From Flaccisagitta enflata (lineage: Eukaryota; Chaetognatha; Sagittoidea; Aphragmophora): 64,000 nucleotides of DNA. Location: assembly GCA_965153355.1 (NCBI GenBank), contig OZ231127.1, forward strand, positions 50,964,001 to 51,028,000, read 5' to 3'. The translations under genes were made by a program, and so were the position numbers. Positions 1 to 10,879 of this stretch are shown here, piece by piece. How positions within the stretch are numbered: position 1 is the stretch's first letter; every line of letters starts with the position of its first letter. Below the pieces are notes generated by a model that was not told where the DNA came from, made no database searches, and saw only the letters and a list, made by a program, of their open reading frames with translations.

Positions 1-611
1 ACAGATAATAATATTAGACCGATGTCAAATGAAACAACTTTCACAAGGCTTCCAAATGGTCAAAATTTTTCATTAATTTTTTTCTGAGCTATAGGCAAAA
101 TGAACCATCAAAAAGCATCTTTTTTTTCGAGGGGGAAGGGTGGAAATGATGCTTGCGCGGTTTCTTTTTCATCTCCAAGAAAACGAGCTTGGAAAACTGG
201 CATCTGCGAATGAATGTTTTTGAGAGGTGTTGTGGTATTTACTGGATGTCGAATATAGCATCTTGTGTAATAATAGCATGTAGCACTTGACTCCACCAGG
301 TCTAAGTTGACGAGGAATATCGGCAATGGGAAAGAGATTCCAATTTTGGCCAATGGGATTTTAATCGGCATTTTGAAAAGCTTTTTTGTATTAATGGTCA
401 GCAAGATTTATTATTGCGGTTGCGGCTGCTCTCACTTTATGTGCCGCGATCTGCGGCAGCAAAAAATCGGGCTTAAAAACGGTTCAAATTGAGATCTTAA
501 ACAACTAGCGCAATTAAGCTGTTGTACTTGATCAGTTTGGAGAAAATGAAGATTCTTAAGTGTTTTTGTTTGGAGGAAACTACTCGTTTTTTCTTTCTCA
601 ATATTTTGGAC
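1..611. other. No feature recognised
   Basis: AT-rich unique-looking sequence. No splice-flanked coding exon, RNA gene or clear repeat was seen. The short open frames here lack any protein-like character. Confidence 0.5.
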
Positions 612-793
612 TTTTTAGTTGGGGACACGTAACTCTATATAAGAGGTTTTGTCCATCCATCCGTCAGTCCGTCTGTCCGTCCGTTGGTCCGTCCGTCCAT
701 CCGTCCATCAGCATGAGTCGAGAAGTAGGAAAACACGCATATCCGCCCCTGCCCTCCTGTCCGCAACCGGTGGCCGTGTATCCGGCCTTGTTT
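612..793 (-). mobile_element. Family A Helentron-like element, GTTGCG type
   Basis: Read on the minus strand it starts AAACAAGGCCGGATACACGG, carries GGTTGCGGAC and the GGGCAGGGGCGGA block shared with the copies at 8035 and 33725, then a (GACS)n tract. It ends with a decayed hairpin (arms around AGTTACG and CCCAACT) followed by AAAAA. The stem has mismatches, so this is an old copy. Confidence 0.7.
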
Positions 794-819
794 TTTGTCT
801 TTCTCTCCTACTGTCTTCT

Positions 820-821
820 TT

Positions 822-879
<58 letters not shown>

Positions 880-880
880 T
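820..880. repeat. (CTTT)n microsatellite
   Basis: About 15 tandem CTTT units, next to the 5' end of the minus-strand element that ends at 793. Open frames through it (FLSFFLSFF) are artefacts. Confidence 0.9.
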
Positions 881-1560
881 TACTTTCTCCTTCCCGCCTA
901 CCGCACCTGCCGCACTTGGCGGCCTATCTGCCGCGTAGCATTGTTACTATCTAGGAAATAAATATATGGACAGTTGGAGAAAAGTTAACGTTTTCACTTA
1001 TCAAATGAAATATATATTTCAATAAATCAAGTTTTAGTAATTTTTATGGTATTTTGACCTATCACGTGCTCTTGTTTCAAATTAATTTTCAAACCTAATT
1101 CAAAGTATCCTTAATTTCTCAATAAGCACTTAAAAAATCATTGAATCTGTCTCTTTTTGTTTTGGTATTAGATCAGTTCAAAGCAATACGTTTAATTGCA
1201 GCCTTCAATTTTTTAATCAGTCAAAAAATAGGTGAAAATGTGATCTGATGAGGTCAAGCAGAATGATTTTGGTCAATCAGATCAGATTTGAGAGCTCTCT
1301 CAATGAAAATTGTCTTTGGAAGATTTTACCTAAAAACCTCTAAATCAGATTTTGGTAAGAGGACAGTTTTCTTCAAAACGCTGTCATTTGAAAACGGATT
1401 AAGCTGCTAGACTGCTTGGTCTTGAATGGAAGATTTTTTGTCATAGTCTGTTGATCTGCTTTCATTTTTGTACTGTATATAATTAATTAACTTCCATCAT
1501 CATAGTTAGGTGTCCGTATATCTATTTCCTAGATAGTACTTTGCTACACATAATCTGCAT
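881..1560. other. No feature recognised
   Basis: AT-rich DNA without a supported gene or repeat array. Confidence 0.5.
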
Positions 1561-1853
1561 GTCTGGGCCTCGAGACTGGAATTTGGGCCTCGAGACTGGA
1601 ATTTGGGCCTCGAGACTGGGATTTGGGCCTCGAGACTGGGATTTGGGCCTCGAGACTGGGATTTGAGGGGGGGGGACCGAGGAGGAGAAGGAGATGGATA
1701 AGGAGATGGATAAGGAGAAAATCCCCCATATGTGTGAAAGCATAAGTCATCGACCCCTTTGGGGCCGCTGCCCTGCTTCCCCTTCTACTTCAAGCCCAAA
1801 ATACTAAGGCAGGGCGCGGGTACCGCTGACCATCAAACGCTTTTGCGACTATT
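1561..1853 (+). mobile_element. Family B minisatellite element, short copy
   Basis: Five copies of a 20-bp unit (GGGCCTCGAGACTGGRATTT, about 1564-1663) are followed by the family B right end. That end has a CATATGTGTGAAAGCATAAG motif, a GGGGCCGCTGCCCTGC block, and the matching GCAGGGC about 30 nt later, giving a GCCCTGC/GCAGGGC stem. It then reads CGCTGACCAT and CGCTTTTGCGACT. The same right end occurs near 3880 (inverted), 17740, 22372 (inverted) and 32800. Confidence 0.65.
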
Positions 1854-1899
1854 CTCCTTTACATATTGAATAAATAGCTACTCCTCTTTTTTATTAGCT

Positions 1900-2340
1900 T
1901 AGCCAGTAGTCACGACTATAATTGTCAGTAATCATATCGCGTTGAGATTCCACACCAAATTTCAACCAGATCGGATAAAAAATGCCCAAATTGTTAACGT
2001 TTTCTCAAAATTAGGCCAACTTTAACTAGGTTTTGGCCAGTTAGGCCAGTAGACATGAATTAAGTCATCAGTCGAGGTCGACTAGTTAGTTTTACCCATG
2101 GGAGTCTCCATTCCAAATTTCAATCAAATCGGATAAAAATTGTCTAAGTTATTCAACTTTTCCCCTTTTTTGGACCAATATTGACCAGTATTAGGCCAGT
2201 TTGGCCAGTATTCATGAACAGAACCTGTTGAACTCTTAGGGTGTGTTAGCTATTGCTCTCGAGAGGCTCCATACCAAATTTTAAGGAGCTAGGTCAAAGC
2301 AATCAAAATTAATGCGTGTATATTTCCCTAGTTTTTGTTC
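1900..2340. repeat. Degenerate tandem units with AAATTTCAANCAGATCGGAT
   Basis: At least three diverged units of roughly 150 bp share 'caaatttcaa..atcggataaaaa' and 'ttaggccagt' blocks (near 1960, 2115 and 2275). The wording resembles the core repeats of family E at 46900-47600, so this may be a decayed core of that element type. No ends were identified. Confidence 0.45.
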
Positions 2341-2348
2341 ATTTTGCG

Positions 2349-2589
2349 AAAGCGTCGAAACGTTGAAAACGTGAATATTCAGAAGCCTCCCCTAGTATCA
2401 GCCGATGTCTGGTAAAAGAATGTACTTGCTTCCCAAACAAGGTATTTGTGGGTTAACGAAAATGATTTTCTTTAGGATAAGACAATTTTTGTTGGGATTT
2501 AAGATGAACTGCAATTTTATCACATAAAGTAACTTGAACGGAAAAAAATGGGACAATTAAAAAGCGTCGAAACGTTGAAAACGTGAATA
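2349..2589 (+). repeat. Pair of identical 29-bp direct repeats
   Basis: A 29-bp sequence beginning AAAGCGTCGAAACGTTGAAA occurs at 2349-2377 and again at 2561-2589. The flanks differ, so the match is confined to the 29 bp. Confidence 0.8.
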
Positions 2590-3175
2590 ATCACAAAGGA
2601 AAACGACGCCTTGAAAACAAATGTTAGGAACAATGCAAATTGACGATGATTGACCTCGGCACAACTGAAGCTATCAACTAGCGATACTACGAATGAAATC
2701 TATGCCATTACAAATATTTTTGCAATACTCGATTATTTAAATTAATATTAATAATTCTCTCATAAACAGTGAATTTTCACGCCCTTTCCATTCGAGCATA
2801 GTGTCGTCAAAATTGTCAATCTTAGAGGTTTTTAAGTCTTTTTTTTTCCACGGCCTTGACCCTGAGGACGTTTTAGGTTAACAGAACACCAAGTTTGTCA
2901 ATATTTGATGTATTTCATGGTCAAAACTTTTAATTTTACTAAATGTTACAATTTGTTACATAAAAAAAGCTGCTTTTTTAACTCTTTTTACAGCCAAAAT
3001 GTATCATTTTCGGGTATTTATACGGGAAATTTTTTAACAATCTCTCCAGTTAGACTTGGGGCAACCATAACGAGTCAGTGTGAGCATCTGACATTTGTTT
3101 TGTAGCAATGTATTAGCTAAAAACTACCGAAAATTGGACCGTCAGCTAAAATTTGGAAAGGACCAAAAATTTTTT
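2590..3175. other. No feature recognised
   Basis: AT-rich DNA with no supported gene. Confidence 0.45.
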
Positions 3176-3466
3176 TGAAAAATTCATTTAAAAAATTTTT
3201 TTTGAAAAATTTTTTTGAATTTTTTTTGAATTTTTTTTTTTTTGAAAATTTTTTTAAAAAATTTTTTAAATATTTTTTTTTAGATTTTTAGACTATTGTT
3301 ATCATTATCAAGTTTTGTCATCATCAAAACAATATTGAATATTTTTTCTTTTTTTTCTTCTTGAAATTGCTGTCTTGTCGTGTATCTTATCGAGTTGCGT
3401 TTACGCAACGAGAAAGCTTCAAAAATTACAGTCCCCAGTCGGGGACTGTAATTTTGAAGCTTTTTT
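3176..3466 (-). mobile_element. Family D element end with two hairpins (copy D1)
   Basis: A run of A/T homopolymers (3176-3290) is followed by a first perfect hairpin, GTTGCGTTTACGCAAC, near 3394-3409. A second long hairpin spans 3414-3462: arms of about 22 nt, loop AGTC, with GTCCCC on the left and GGGGAC on the right. The same double-hairpin block recurs at 20467-20548 and 21630-21716, so it is a conserved end of a dispersed element. Confidence 0.65.
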
Positions 3467-3870
3467 TGTTTTTTCTTACTATTGAATTTTCATATTGTGT
3501 CCATATCAATGAATTTCAATGCAAATGAATTATTAGTATCATGTCATTTGACAAAAAACTTTGTGTTTGTAAAATTGTTGGAAAAGTCAAATTACTTGAC
3601 TATAATTAAATTTTGCTCTAATAGATTTCAAGGGGATAACAAATCTTATCTGTCAGGGGAGGAATTCTGTTGTTGCCAATAATGGGACAAAAAGAAACAA
3701 GCCTAAGGGATTGTTAATTTGTAGGTATGATAGCAATAAAGTGAGTGCACCAGTGTGTTTGGAAAAGCTGCAAGCTTGCCAACAACAAAAATGTTATTTA
3801 TGACTGGTTCAATGGAACTGACTGTGGGAATTTTTGCTAGTCTGAATTGCTAGGTTTGAGTAGAGAAGAA
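3467..3870. other. No feature recognised
   Basis: No supported gene or repeat. Confidence 0.45.
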
Positions 3871-3879
3871 GAACTAGCC

Positions 3880-4872
3880 GCAAAACCATTAGATGGTCAG
3901 TGGTACCGTGCCCTGCCCAAGTAGGTTGTGATTGAAATTTAGGGAGCAGGGCGGCAGCTCTGAAGGGGCTAATGACCTATGCTTTCACAAATGAGGCAAT
4001 TTTATCTTTTGGTTGGTTGGGATTTGGGCCTCTGGGCTGAGATTTAGGGCTGAGATTTAGGGCTGAGGTTCTGGGCCTTGGGGCTGGATTTTGTTCTTAA
4101 TGTTAGGATTTGGGCTTTGATGTTGGGAATTAGGCCTTGAGGTTCAGGTTTGGGCGTCAAGCTTTGATTTTGTGCTCGAGGCTAGAATTCAGGATTTGAG
4201 GGCGGGATTCAGGATTTGAGGGCGGGATTCAGGCTTTAAGGTTGGGATTTGGGCCTTAAGGTTGGGATTTGGGCCTTAAGGTTGGGATTTGGGCCTTAAG
4301 GTTGGGATTTGGGCCTTAAGGTTGGGATTTGGGCCTTAAGGTTGGGATTTGGGCCTTAAGGTTGGGATTTGGGCCTTAAGGTTGGGATTTGGGCCTTAAG
4401 GTTGGGATTTGGGCCTTAAGGTTGGGATTTGGGCCTTAAGGTTGGGATTTGGGCCTTAAGGTTGGGATTTGGGCCTTAAGGTTGGGATTTGGGCCTTAAG
4501 GTTGGGATTTGGGCCTTAAGGTTGGGATTTGGGCCTTAAGGTTGGGATTTGGGCCTTAAGGTTGGGATTTGGGCCTTAAGGTTGGGATTTGGGCCTTAAG
4601 GTTGGGATTTGGGCCTTAAGGTTGGGATTTGGGCCTTAAGGTTGGGATTTGGGCCTTAAGGTTGGGATTTGGGCCTTAAGGTTGGGATTTGGGCCTTGAG
4701 GATAGTATTTGGGCCTTGAGGGTGGGATTTTGGCCTTGAGACTGGAATTTAAGCAGAATTTGGCTAAATCTGGTAGATTTTGGCAAAATTTGATGGATTT
4801 GGGACTCGGAAGCCTGGGGTCGGGGGACATAGAAGTAGGAGATATTTTCCCATGTGTGAAAGCATAGGCACT
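3880..4872 (-). mobile_element. Family B element with long 20-bp minisatellite
   Basis: The left flank has inverted family B landmarks: GATGGTCAGTGG, GCCCTGC, then GCAGGGC about 40 nt later, then ATGACCTATGCTTTCACA near 3969. The right flank has the inverse, ATGTGTGAAAGCATAGGCAC, near 4852. Between them lies an array of the 20-mer GGGCCTTAAGGTTGGGATTT. Units from about 4230 to 4690 are essentially identical, while the outer units at 4020-4230 and 4690-4740 are diverged. Confidence 0.7.
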
Positions 4873-5473
4873 GTCCTCTCAGCGAGAATCCAGGTTAAAG
4901 GCAAAGTACAGTAGGTTTTTTATAGTTTGTCATAGTTTGATGGTTACTTTTATTAAAAATAAGTTATGAAATCTTGTCAAGGGCGCTTTTTGAGAACTAT
5001 GAAAAAAAGATTAATTTCAACCTTATTTTAAATGAAAAGTTTTTCAACTCATCCAGACCTCTTTTTTGATGATAAATCTGCAATCCTGATGTTATTTCCT
5101 TTCATTTGATAGGTCGTGCTATATGTTTTTATGAAGAAATAAAAATTTCAATTTTTAAGCCACCATTATAATTTTGCAACGGTGGCTAAAAAATTGAAAA
5201 TCATAATTCTTGAAAAAAGCATATAGTGCAACATATCAAATGAAAGGAAATGTTATCAGGATTACAAATTTGCTAAAAAAAGAGTTTTTGATAAGTTAAA
5301 AGAATCTGTTTAAAATGGGGTTAAAAATGTTCTTTTTCAAATTTCTCAAGAAGCGCCCTTGACAAGATTTCATGAGTGATAGTTTTAGTTTAATCAACCC
5401 TAAAACTAAGAGAATCTGCAAAAAAACTCACTGTACTATGACTTTTGACCTGGACTCTTGTTGAGAGGAGAGT
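4871..5473. mobile_element. Foldback element of about 600 bp
   Basis: Long imperfect inverted repeat centred near 5175. The left arm starts CTGTCCTCTCAGCGAGAATC with GTACAG, and the right arm is its complement ending near 5473. Arms of about 290 bp include the paired GTCAAGGGCGC and GCGCCCTTGAC blocks. No reading frame, so it is MITE-like. Confidence 0.7.
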
Positions 5474-5599
5474 GTAGGTCATTGGCCCCCCCGGGGCCGT
5501 TGCCCTAAAAAGGACTTGACAGCGAAGAGAAATCCCTGGTTTACAGTTATTTTTCCATTTGGTGTTTGCGATATTTGATAGTAGATTAATCTTTTTTCA

Positions 5600-5660
5600 T
5601 GCCTAACCCTGCGTGCACACCATGACTCAGCGGATTATAGAGTCACGTAGCACGCGACTG
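5600..5660 (+). mobile_element. Truncated family A 3' end
   Basis: AGCGGATTATAGAGTCACGTAGCACGCGACT is a decayed 3' hairpin block (described by position, about 5629-5659). It abuts the AAACAAGGCC start of the next element directly, so the two stand head to tail. Confidence 0.6.
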
Positions 5661-6643
5661 AAACAAGGCCAACACCTATAAGTCGCGTCCCAGACGCTTG
5701 ATACAATATTTTTTATTTGACTCAACAGAATTAATACAAATGACTGTGGGGACACAAATGACTTGGGACACAAATGACTAGGGACACAAATGACCATTGG
5801 GACTCAATGTCATGACACAATGTTGGGACACAATGTTGGTACACAATGCCAGGAAACAATGTCAGGACACAAATGTCAGGCCACAATGTCGGGACGCAAT
5901 GTCAGGACGCAATGTTGGGACACAATATTGGGACACAAGAGACTCAATGTCGGGCACAATGTTGGGAAACAGTCTCTCCAATGTCGGAATACAATGTCGG
6001 AATACAATGTCGGAATACAATGTCGGGATACAATGTCGGGACACAATGTCGGGACACAATGTCGGGACACAATGTCGGGACACAATGTCGGGACACAATG
6101 TCGGGACACAATGTCGGGACACAATGTCGGGACACAATGTCGGGACACAATGTCGGGACACAATGTCGGGACACAATGTCGGGACACAATGTCGGGACAC
6201 AATGTCGGGACACTATGTCGGGACACAATGTCGGGACACAATGTCGGGAACTGTAGACACAATGTCGGGACAATATGGGACAATGTCGGGACACAATGTC
6301 GACACAATGTCGGACACAATGTCGGGACACTATGTCGGGACACTATGTCGGGACACTATGTCGGGACACTATGTCGGGACACTATGTCGGGACACAATGT
6401 GGTGACACAATGTCGGGACACAATGTCGGGACACAATGTCGGGACACAATGTCGGGACACAATGTCGGGACACAATGTCGGGACACAATGTCGGGACACA
6501 ATTACGAAAAATGATGTAAAAACGTAATAAACGCCAAAAAGCAGACCGACCGACCGACGGACTAACGGATAGACTGACGGATGGATGGACGGACGGACCG
6601 ACCAACAGAGCGGGTTGTAGAGTCGCGTGCACGCGACTAAAAA
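5661..6643 (+). mobile_element. Family A element with 13-bp satellite core
   Basis: It starts AAACAAGGCCAACACCTATA followed by AGTCGCG. The core (about 5810-6500) is an array of the 13-mer CGGGACACAATGT with a few variant units. Then come a (GACC/GACG)n tract (6544-6603), GCGGGTTGTAG, and the perfect 3' hairpin AGTCGCGTGCACGCGACT followed by AAAAA. Because 13 is not a multiple of three, the array stays open in several frames; those frames are not genes. Confidence 0.8.
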
Positions 6644-6769
6644 GGAGAGAAAAAGGAAGGAATCAACTGCGTCGAAGAATTCAGGATTATTAATATTCAT
6701 TCTGTTTCTTTCCTCTTTTTTTTTTCTTTTTTTTTGCTATCCTATCTAAACGGATCCATCTTCTTCTTC

Positions 6770-7123
6770 ATGCGCCTGGATGAGGCAGGCTCCTGTATAC
6801 ATAATAAGAGAGAGAGCAAGAGAAGGGAGGCCGACTGGCTCTTTTGTCTCGAACGCTGATACCCCTAGGCCCAATTTCATACCTTTTATATGTCTTTTCT
6901 CGCTCGCTATCTGCAAAGCCGAAGGTAGTGGCGGGAGTCTAGGGAGGCTAGGGTCACCTCGTTCTTTTCGGCGGTAAATTTGGCGTCAGGGGCGTCAGGG
7001 GCGCCGCAGGGGACGAAGATCTGGATAGGATTGCAGCCAATAAGATTCTTTACCGTGAGCGGCGTCAGCAGTGACAGTATCTTACCGCGCTCCGACGCCG
7101 CCGCCGCTGCTTCGGCGCCCTGC

Positions 7124-7124
<1 letters not shown>
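6770..7124 (+). promoter_or_regulatory. GC-rich promoter-like block before a (TC)n tract
   Basis: Locally GC-rich, non-repetitive DNA (CGCTCCGACGCCGCCGCCGC near 7088) that contrasts with its AT-rich surroundings and runs straight into pure (TC)n. The same arrangement occurs at 24700-25050 and at the zinc-finger gene's putative first exon. Promoter function is inferred from composition only. Confidence 0.3.

Positions 7125-7205
<81 letters not shown>
7125..7205. repeat. (TC)n microsatellite
   Basis: About 40 uninterrupted TC units. Confidence 0.95.
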
Positions 7206-7206
<1 letters not shown>

Positions 7207-7442
7207 GGCGAAATGAGAGATCGACGGGAGAAAACGTTTTTTGAAATCTCGCTCGATTTTTAATCCTTTCTCCCTATCGTCTCTTTTTAACTGTTGATTT
7301 CATTTTTTTGCTCATTAAAAAAAGTCCGCTCATATGCGTGGGTCGCCTTTGGGTGATAGTCAAGGGGTGATTTTTTTTCAACCTTGTTGCCCAACGTCCA
7401 CTCCAGTAATATGCATGTATGAATATACGGCGTGCTTCGTCC

Positions 7443-7443
<1 letters not shown>

Positions 7444-7527
<84 letters not shown>
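7444..7527. repeat. (TC)n microsatellite ending at an acceptor-like CAG
   Basis: About 42 TC units followed by CGCCAG and then GC-richer DNA. The tract could serve as the polypyrimidine stretch of a splice acceptor at about 7532. Confidence 0.9.
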
Positions 7528-7529
<2 letters not shown>

Positions 7530-7763
7530 CCAGGAATCTGCCATGTAGAAACTTTCATTCTCACTTTCAGGGAGAGAGAAAGAAAGGGATAATTTGCCGG
7601 AGCGAGAGCGACTCAGAACGGGTCTCCGGGTTTCGTTTTTCTCTGAGATTTCCATTATATCTACGTCCTCGTTTTTATCTTTTTGTGTGTGTGTGTCTGC
7701 TATTCACTAATCGATGCTCTGAGAAATCGATGCGTCGTCGTTTGTCTCTTAGTTGCATTTCTG

Positions 7764-7859
7764 ATGGAATCACATCCCGGCTGGGATCTCAACGAGTTCA
7801 GTTCGCGTGGCGGTCCGTTTGCGCGTGACGCCAATGCAATGCCGCCGATGGTCGGAAAG
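7764..7859 (+). CDS. Candidate 5' coding exon, 32 codons
   Basis: An ATG opens a frame starting MESHPGWDLNEF and ending AMPPMVGK. Its codon choice is more gene-like than its surroundings. A possible donor follows in phase 0 (AAG then GTGGTC); without splicing the frame ends 12 codons later. The block may begin after the (TC)n-CGCCAG acceptor at 7532. I recognise no family, and the next exon was not found. It could be an alternative N-terminus of the zinc-finger gene 28 kb downstream or belong to another gene. The weak donor and lack of a partner keep confidence low. Confidence 0.3.
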
Positions 7860-8034
7860 GTGGTCAACTGGTCGCTCCGCTTTTGTAATTGCTAACTGTC
7901 GTAGAATGTTCTTTGATAGCTAACTGTATTTTCAAAACACGGATACGCGACTAAATTAGTCGCATGCGGGTGGGCAGGGTCAATGACAACATAGCTTAAG
8001 CATTTGAATTCGAGTATTACCACGCGGATAAAAA

Positions 8035-8198
8035 AAACAAGGCCGAATACACGGCCAATACCAGTTGCGGACGGGTGGGCAGGGGCGGAAATGCGCGTTT
8101 TCACACTTTCCAACTCGGATCACCATGACGGACCGACCGACGGACCGACTGACGGATGGACAAAGCCTCTAATAGTGTTGCGTGTCCGCAACTAAAAA
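8035..8198 (+). mobile_element. Family A element, GTTGCG type, 164 bp
   Basis: AAACAAGGCCGAATACACGG, then CCAGTTGCGGAC, GGGTGGGCAGGGGCGG, a short (GACC/GACG)n tract, and the 3' hairpin GTTGCGTGTCCGCAAC followed by TAAAAAG. The 5' AGTTGCGGAC is the exact complement of the hairpin's right arm GTCCGCAACT. Confidence 0.8.
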
Positions 8199-8314
8199 GA
8201 CACACCTTTAAATGTTTAATTTAGCCAATAAATCTTTCAAAAGCTATAGAAAATCTTATAACATTTTGAAGCCCTTTGAATGTACTTCCATTTGGCGCCA
8301 ATCTGGTATTGCTA

Positions 8315-9275
8315 CAGTAGATCTCGTCTAGACTTGAGATAACGGGGGCAAGCATTGAAGAAAAACAAATAAAGCCAAGGGAGTGATATTTGAAACATAG
8401 ATTTATAAAGGGATGCTTTATTGCCCATGATAGCTGGTTGCCATGGAAACACATTTCCATGTATTCACGCTAAAGTATCAATATTTTGAGAAATTTTTTG
8501 AGGGAACATTTTTTAGAATTAAATTTGCTACAACTTTCCCACAGTATGTTCTGTAAGAATGTCGCTCGTTTAGCGGTTGCTAAGGGTTGTCACACATAGA
8601 TACGCTCCCTAGCAACGGCCAAACGAGTGACATTCTTACAGAACATACTGTGGGAAAGTTGTAGCAAATTTGATTTTAAGCAATGTTCCCTAAAACAAGG
8701 CCAACACCTATAAGTCGCATGCGAGACTTACAGACAAAGAATGACTTAGAATGACTTTCAATGACTTAGAATGACCTAAAATGACCAAAATTGACTTAAA
8801 ATGACTAAAAACCCAAAAAACCCAAAATAACTTAAAATAACTTAAAATGACTTAAAATGACTTAAAATGACTTAGACTGACTCAAAATGACTTAGAATAA
8901 CAATAAATGACTTAAAATGACTTAAAATGACCTAAGAGTTGACGCTATAGTACAAAAAAGTAAAGTGTGACGGACGGACGGACGGACGGACGGACGGACG
9001 GACGGACGGACGGACCAACGGACGGACGGACCGACGGACCGACGGACGGACGGACCGACAAAGCGGGTTGTAGAGTCGCGTGCACGCGACTAAAAATCTC
9101 TCAAAATATTGATATTTTAGGGAGAATACATGGAAATGTGTTTCCATGGCAACCAGCTATCATGGGGAATTGAGCATCCTTTAATTAGTCTATGATCCAA
9201 ATATTGCTCCCCTGGCTTCATTCGTCTTTCTACAGTGCTTGCCCCCGTTATCTCAAGTCTAGACGAGATCTACTG
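8315..9275. mobile_element. TA-flanked foldback MITE interrupted by a family A insertion
   Basis: Terminal inverted repeats begin CAGTAGATCTCGTCTAGACT and are flanked by TA on both sides (8313-8314 and 9276-9277), as for Tc1/mariner-type insertions. Inner arms form a near-perfect hairpin around 8590. An uninterrupted relative lies at 32949-33496. Here 8693-9096 is a separate element, leaving a host MITE of about 557 bp, close to the 548 bp of the other copy. Confidence 0.8.
8693..9096 (+). mobile_element. Family A element nested in the MITE
   Basis: Starts AAACAAGGCCAACACCTATA with AAGTCGCATGCGAGACTT. The core is built of AATGACTTAA-like decamers (8740-8930), followed by a long (GACG)n tract (8969-9058). 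It ends with hairpin AGTCGCGTGCACGCGACT and AAAAA. It sits inside the host MITE's right arm. Confidence 0.85.
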
Positions 9276-9347
9276 TATCTTTTTTAGTCAAGAAATTCCA
9301 ACAGTTTTAGTAAAAACGTTGCCTCTTTCAGTTTCGCAATCCCTATG

Positions 9348-9626
9348 AAACAAGGCCAAGTTGGCCAATGATGCGTCCTCTTTGAATGAACGTTTTTTTA
9401 TAAATAAATGTTTTCTTTTATAAATGAATGTCATGTGTGAATGATTGAATGAATGAATTACTTGATGTATGCTTCTTTTACTAGGGTAGAACCACTTTTC
9501 TGTTGAAAAAATGCCTGATTTTGGTGTTTTTAATGAATGCGTAACTGACCGACCGACTAACCAACCAACCAACCAACCAACCAATGGACACAGCCTATTA
9601 TAGAGATGCAAGGACGCATCTAAAAA
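9348..9626 (+). mobile_element. Family A element, GATGCG type
   Basis: AAACAAGGCCAAGTTGGCCAA, TGATGCGTCCTCTTT, a core of AATGAATG-like units, (GACC)n then (AACC)n, and the 3' hairpin AGATGCAAGGACGCATCT followed by AAAAAG. The 5' GATGCGTCCT complements the right arm AGGACGCATC. Confidence 0.75.
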
Positions 9627-9639
9627 GTGCATTTTAGCG

Positions 9640-9810
9640 AAATAGTGCTTTTCTTTGCAGAGCTCTAGCTCCTAAACGTTTGAGATACAGACCTGGCATT
9701 GGTCTAGAATGAAAGATTTTTTTGAAAATCTTTCTAAATATTTTTCTTAAAAATAAATGAAATTATTTCTTATATCTGTTTTATCAATTAATAGGTAGGT
9801 GCGTCTTTTT
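9640..9810. repeat. Half of a dispersed MITE (GTGCGTCTTTTTTTT end)
   Basis: Shares CTAAACGTTTGAGATACAG, GGTCTAGAATGAAAGA and the terminal GGTGCGTC-poly(T) with the MITE at 27126-27498 and with copies near 12180-12480 and 48890-49070. Only one end was recognised. Confidence 0.5.
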
Positions 9811-9999
9811 TTTTTTATCCAAGTGGTAATGTAAAGATCTTAAAACAACTGCAGTCTGTGACAACGTAGTCAAACTATGTTGTCAAACTGCATAACTAAG
9901 TGGCGTTGTCAAATTGCATAGTCAAGCAGAGTGGTAAAACTGCGTTGACCTAAGGCGTTTATAAACATCAAGTAATAAAATGTCATCAAACAGCGCACA

Positions 10000-10625
10000 G
10001 TGCTCCAGATCCAACCACCACGAAAGAAATGTACCTGTCACCCCCCAATCACCTCATCACCACCCATTCACCTACACAGTGCTCCGGATCCCACTACCAT
10101 GAAAAATAAGAACCTGTCGCCCCTCAATCACCTCCTCATCAACACCCATTCACCTACAGTGCTTGGGATCCCACCGTCATGAAAAAAAGGTACCTGTTAC
10201 CCCCAATCACCTCATCACCATCCATTCACCTACGCAGTGCTATGGATGCCACCACTATAAAAAATAAGTACCTGTCACCCCACAATCACCTTCTCAATCA
10301 TCACCCACTCTCCTACGGCTACAGTGCTCCGGATCCCACCACCATGAAAAATAAGTACCTGTTACCCCCTAATCACCTCCTCATCACCACCCATTCACTT
10401 ACACAGTGCTACAGATCCCATCACCATGAAAAAAAAGTACCCCCCCAATCACCTAATTAACACCTATTCACCTACAGTGCTCCGGATCCCACCACCATGA
10501 ATAAAAGTACCTGTTACCCCCAATCACCTCCTCATCACCGCCCATTCACCTACACAATGCTCCGGATCCCACCACCACAAAAAATAAGTGCCTATCACCA
10601 CCAAATCACCTCCTCATCACCACCC
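10000..10625 (+). repeat. Minisatellite with a unit of about 80 bp, 8 copies
   Basis: Units start around CAGTGCTCCGGATCCCACCA and continue with ATGAAAAATAAGTACCTGT and CAATCACCTCCTCATCACCA. Starts fall near 10000, 10077, 10158, 10237, 10321, 10406, 10476 and 10556. Units differ by point changes and small indels, and no frame is conserved across them. Confidence 0.8.
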
Positions 10626-10879
10626 AAAGTCAAATGTCCTTGTCCAAGGGCTTTATGTGGTAGGCTGGTTTTTAGTTGTTTTGAAATAGAACAAAAAAGC
10701 CTTACATAAAAATTCATTAATGATGCAAAAAGTAAAAGAAACAAGTTTTTTTTAGACTTAAAACTTTTTACTTAAGTTGGTCTTGATCCTGACTCGGTCT
10801 TCAAATACTGAGTGGATGTGGTGAATCTCAGATCTCCCTTACATCCATGGTCGTAGGCCTATGAAAGCTCACTCAAGGC

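Noticed and set aside
3414-3462. 22-bp-arm hairpin as a microRNA precursor
   Set aside because: It recurs at the same place in three family D elements, so it is best read as an element end.
4230-4690. CRISPR-like regular array
   Set aside because: Units are contiguous with no spacers and no cas genes, in a eukaryotic context.
5790-6527. Long overlapping frames rich in GHNVGTQCRDTMS
   Set aside because: A 13-bp satellite inside a family A element; open in several frames on both strands.
7892-9632. Several frames of 70-110 codons containing SVRPSVRPSV or GRTDGRTDG
   Set aside because: Translations of (GACG)n tracts in family A elements.
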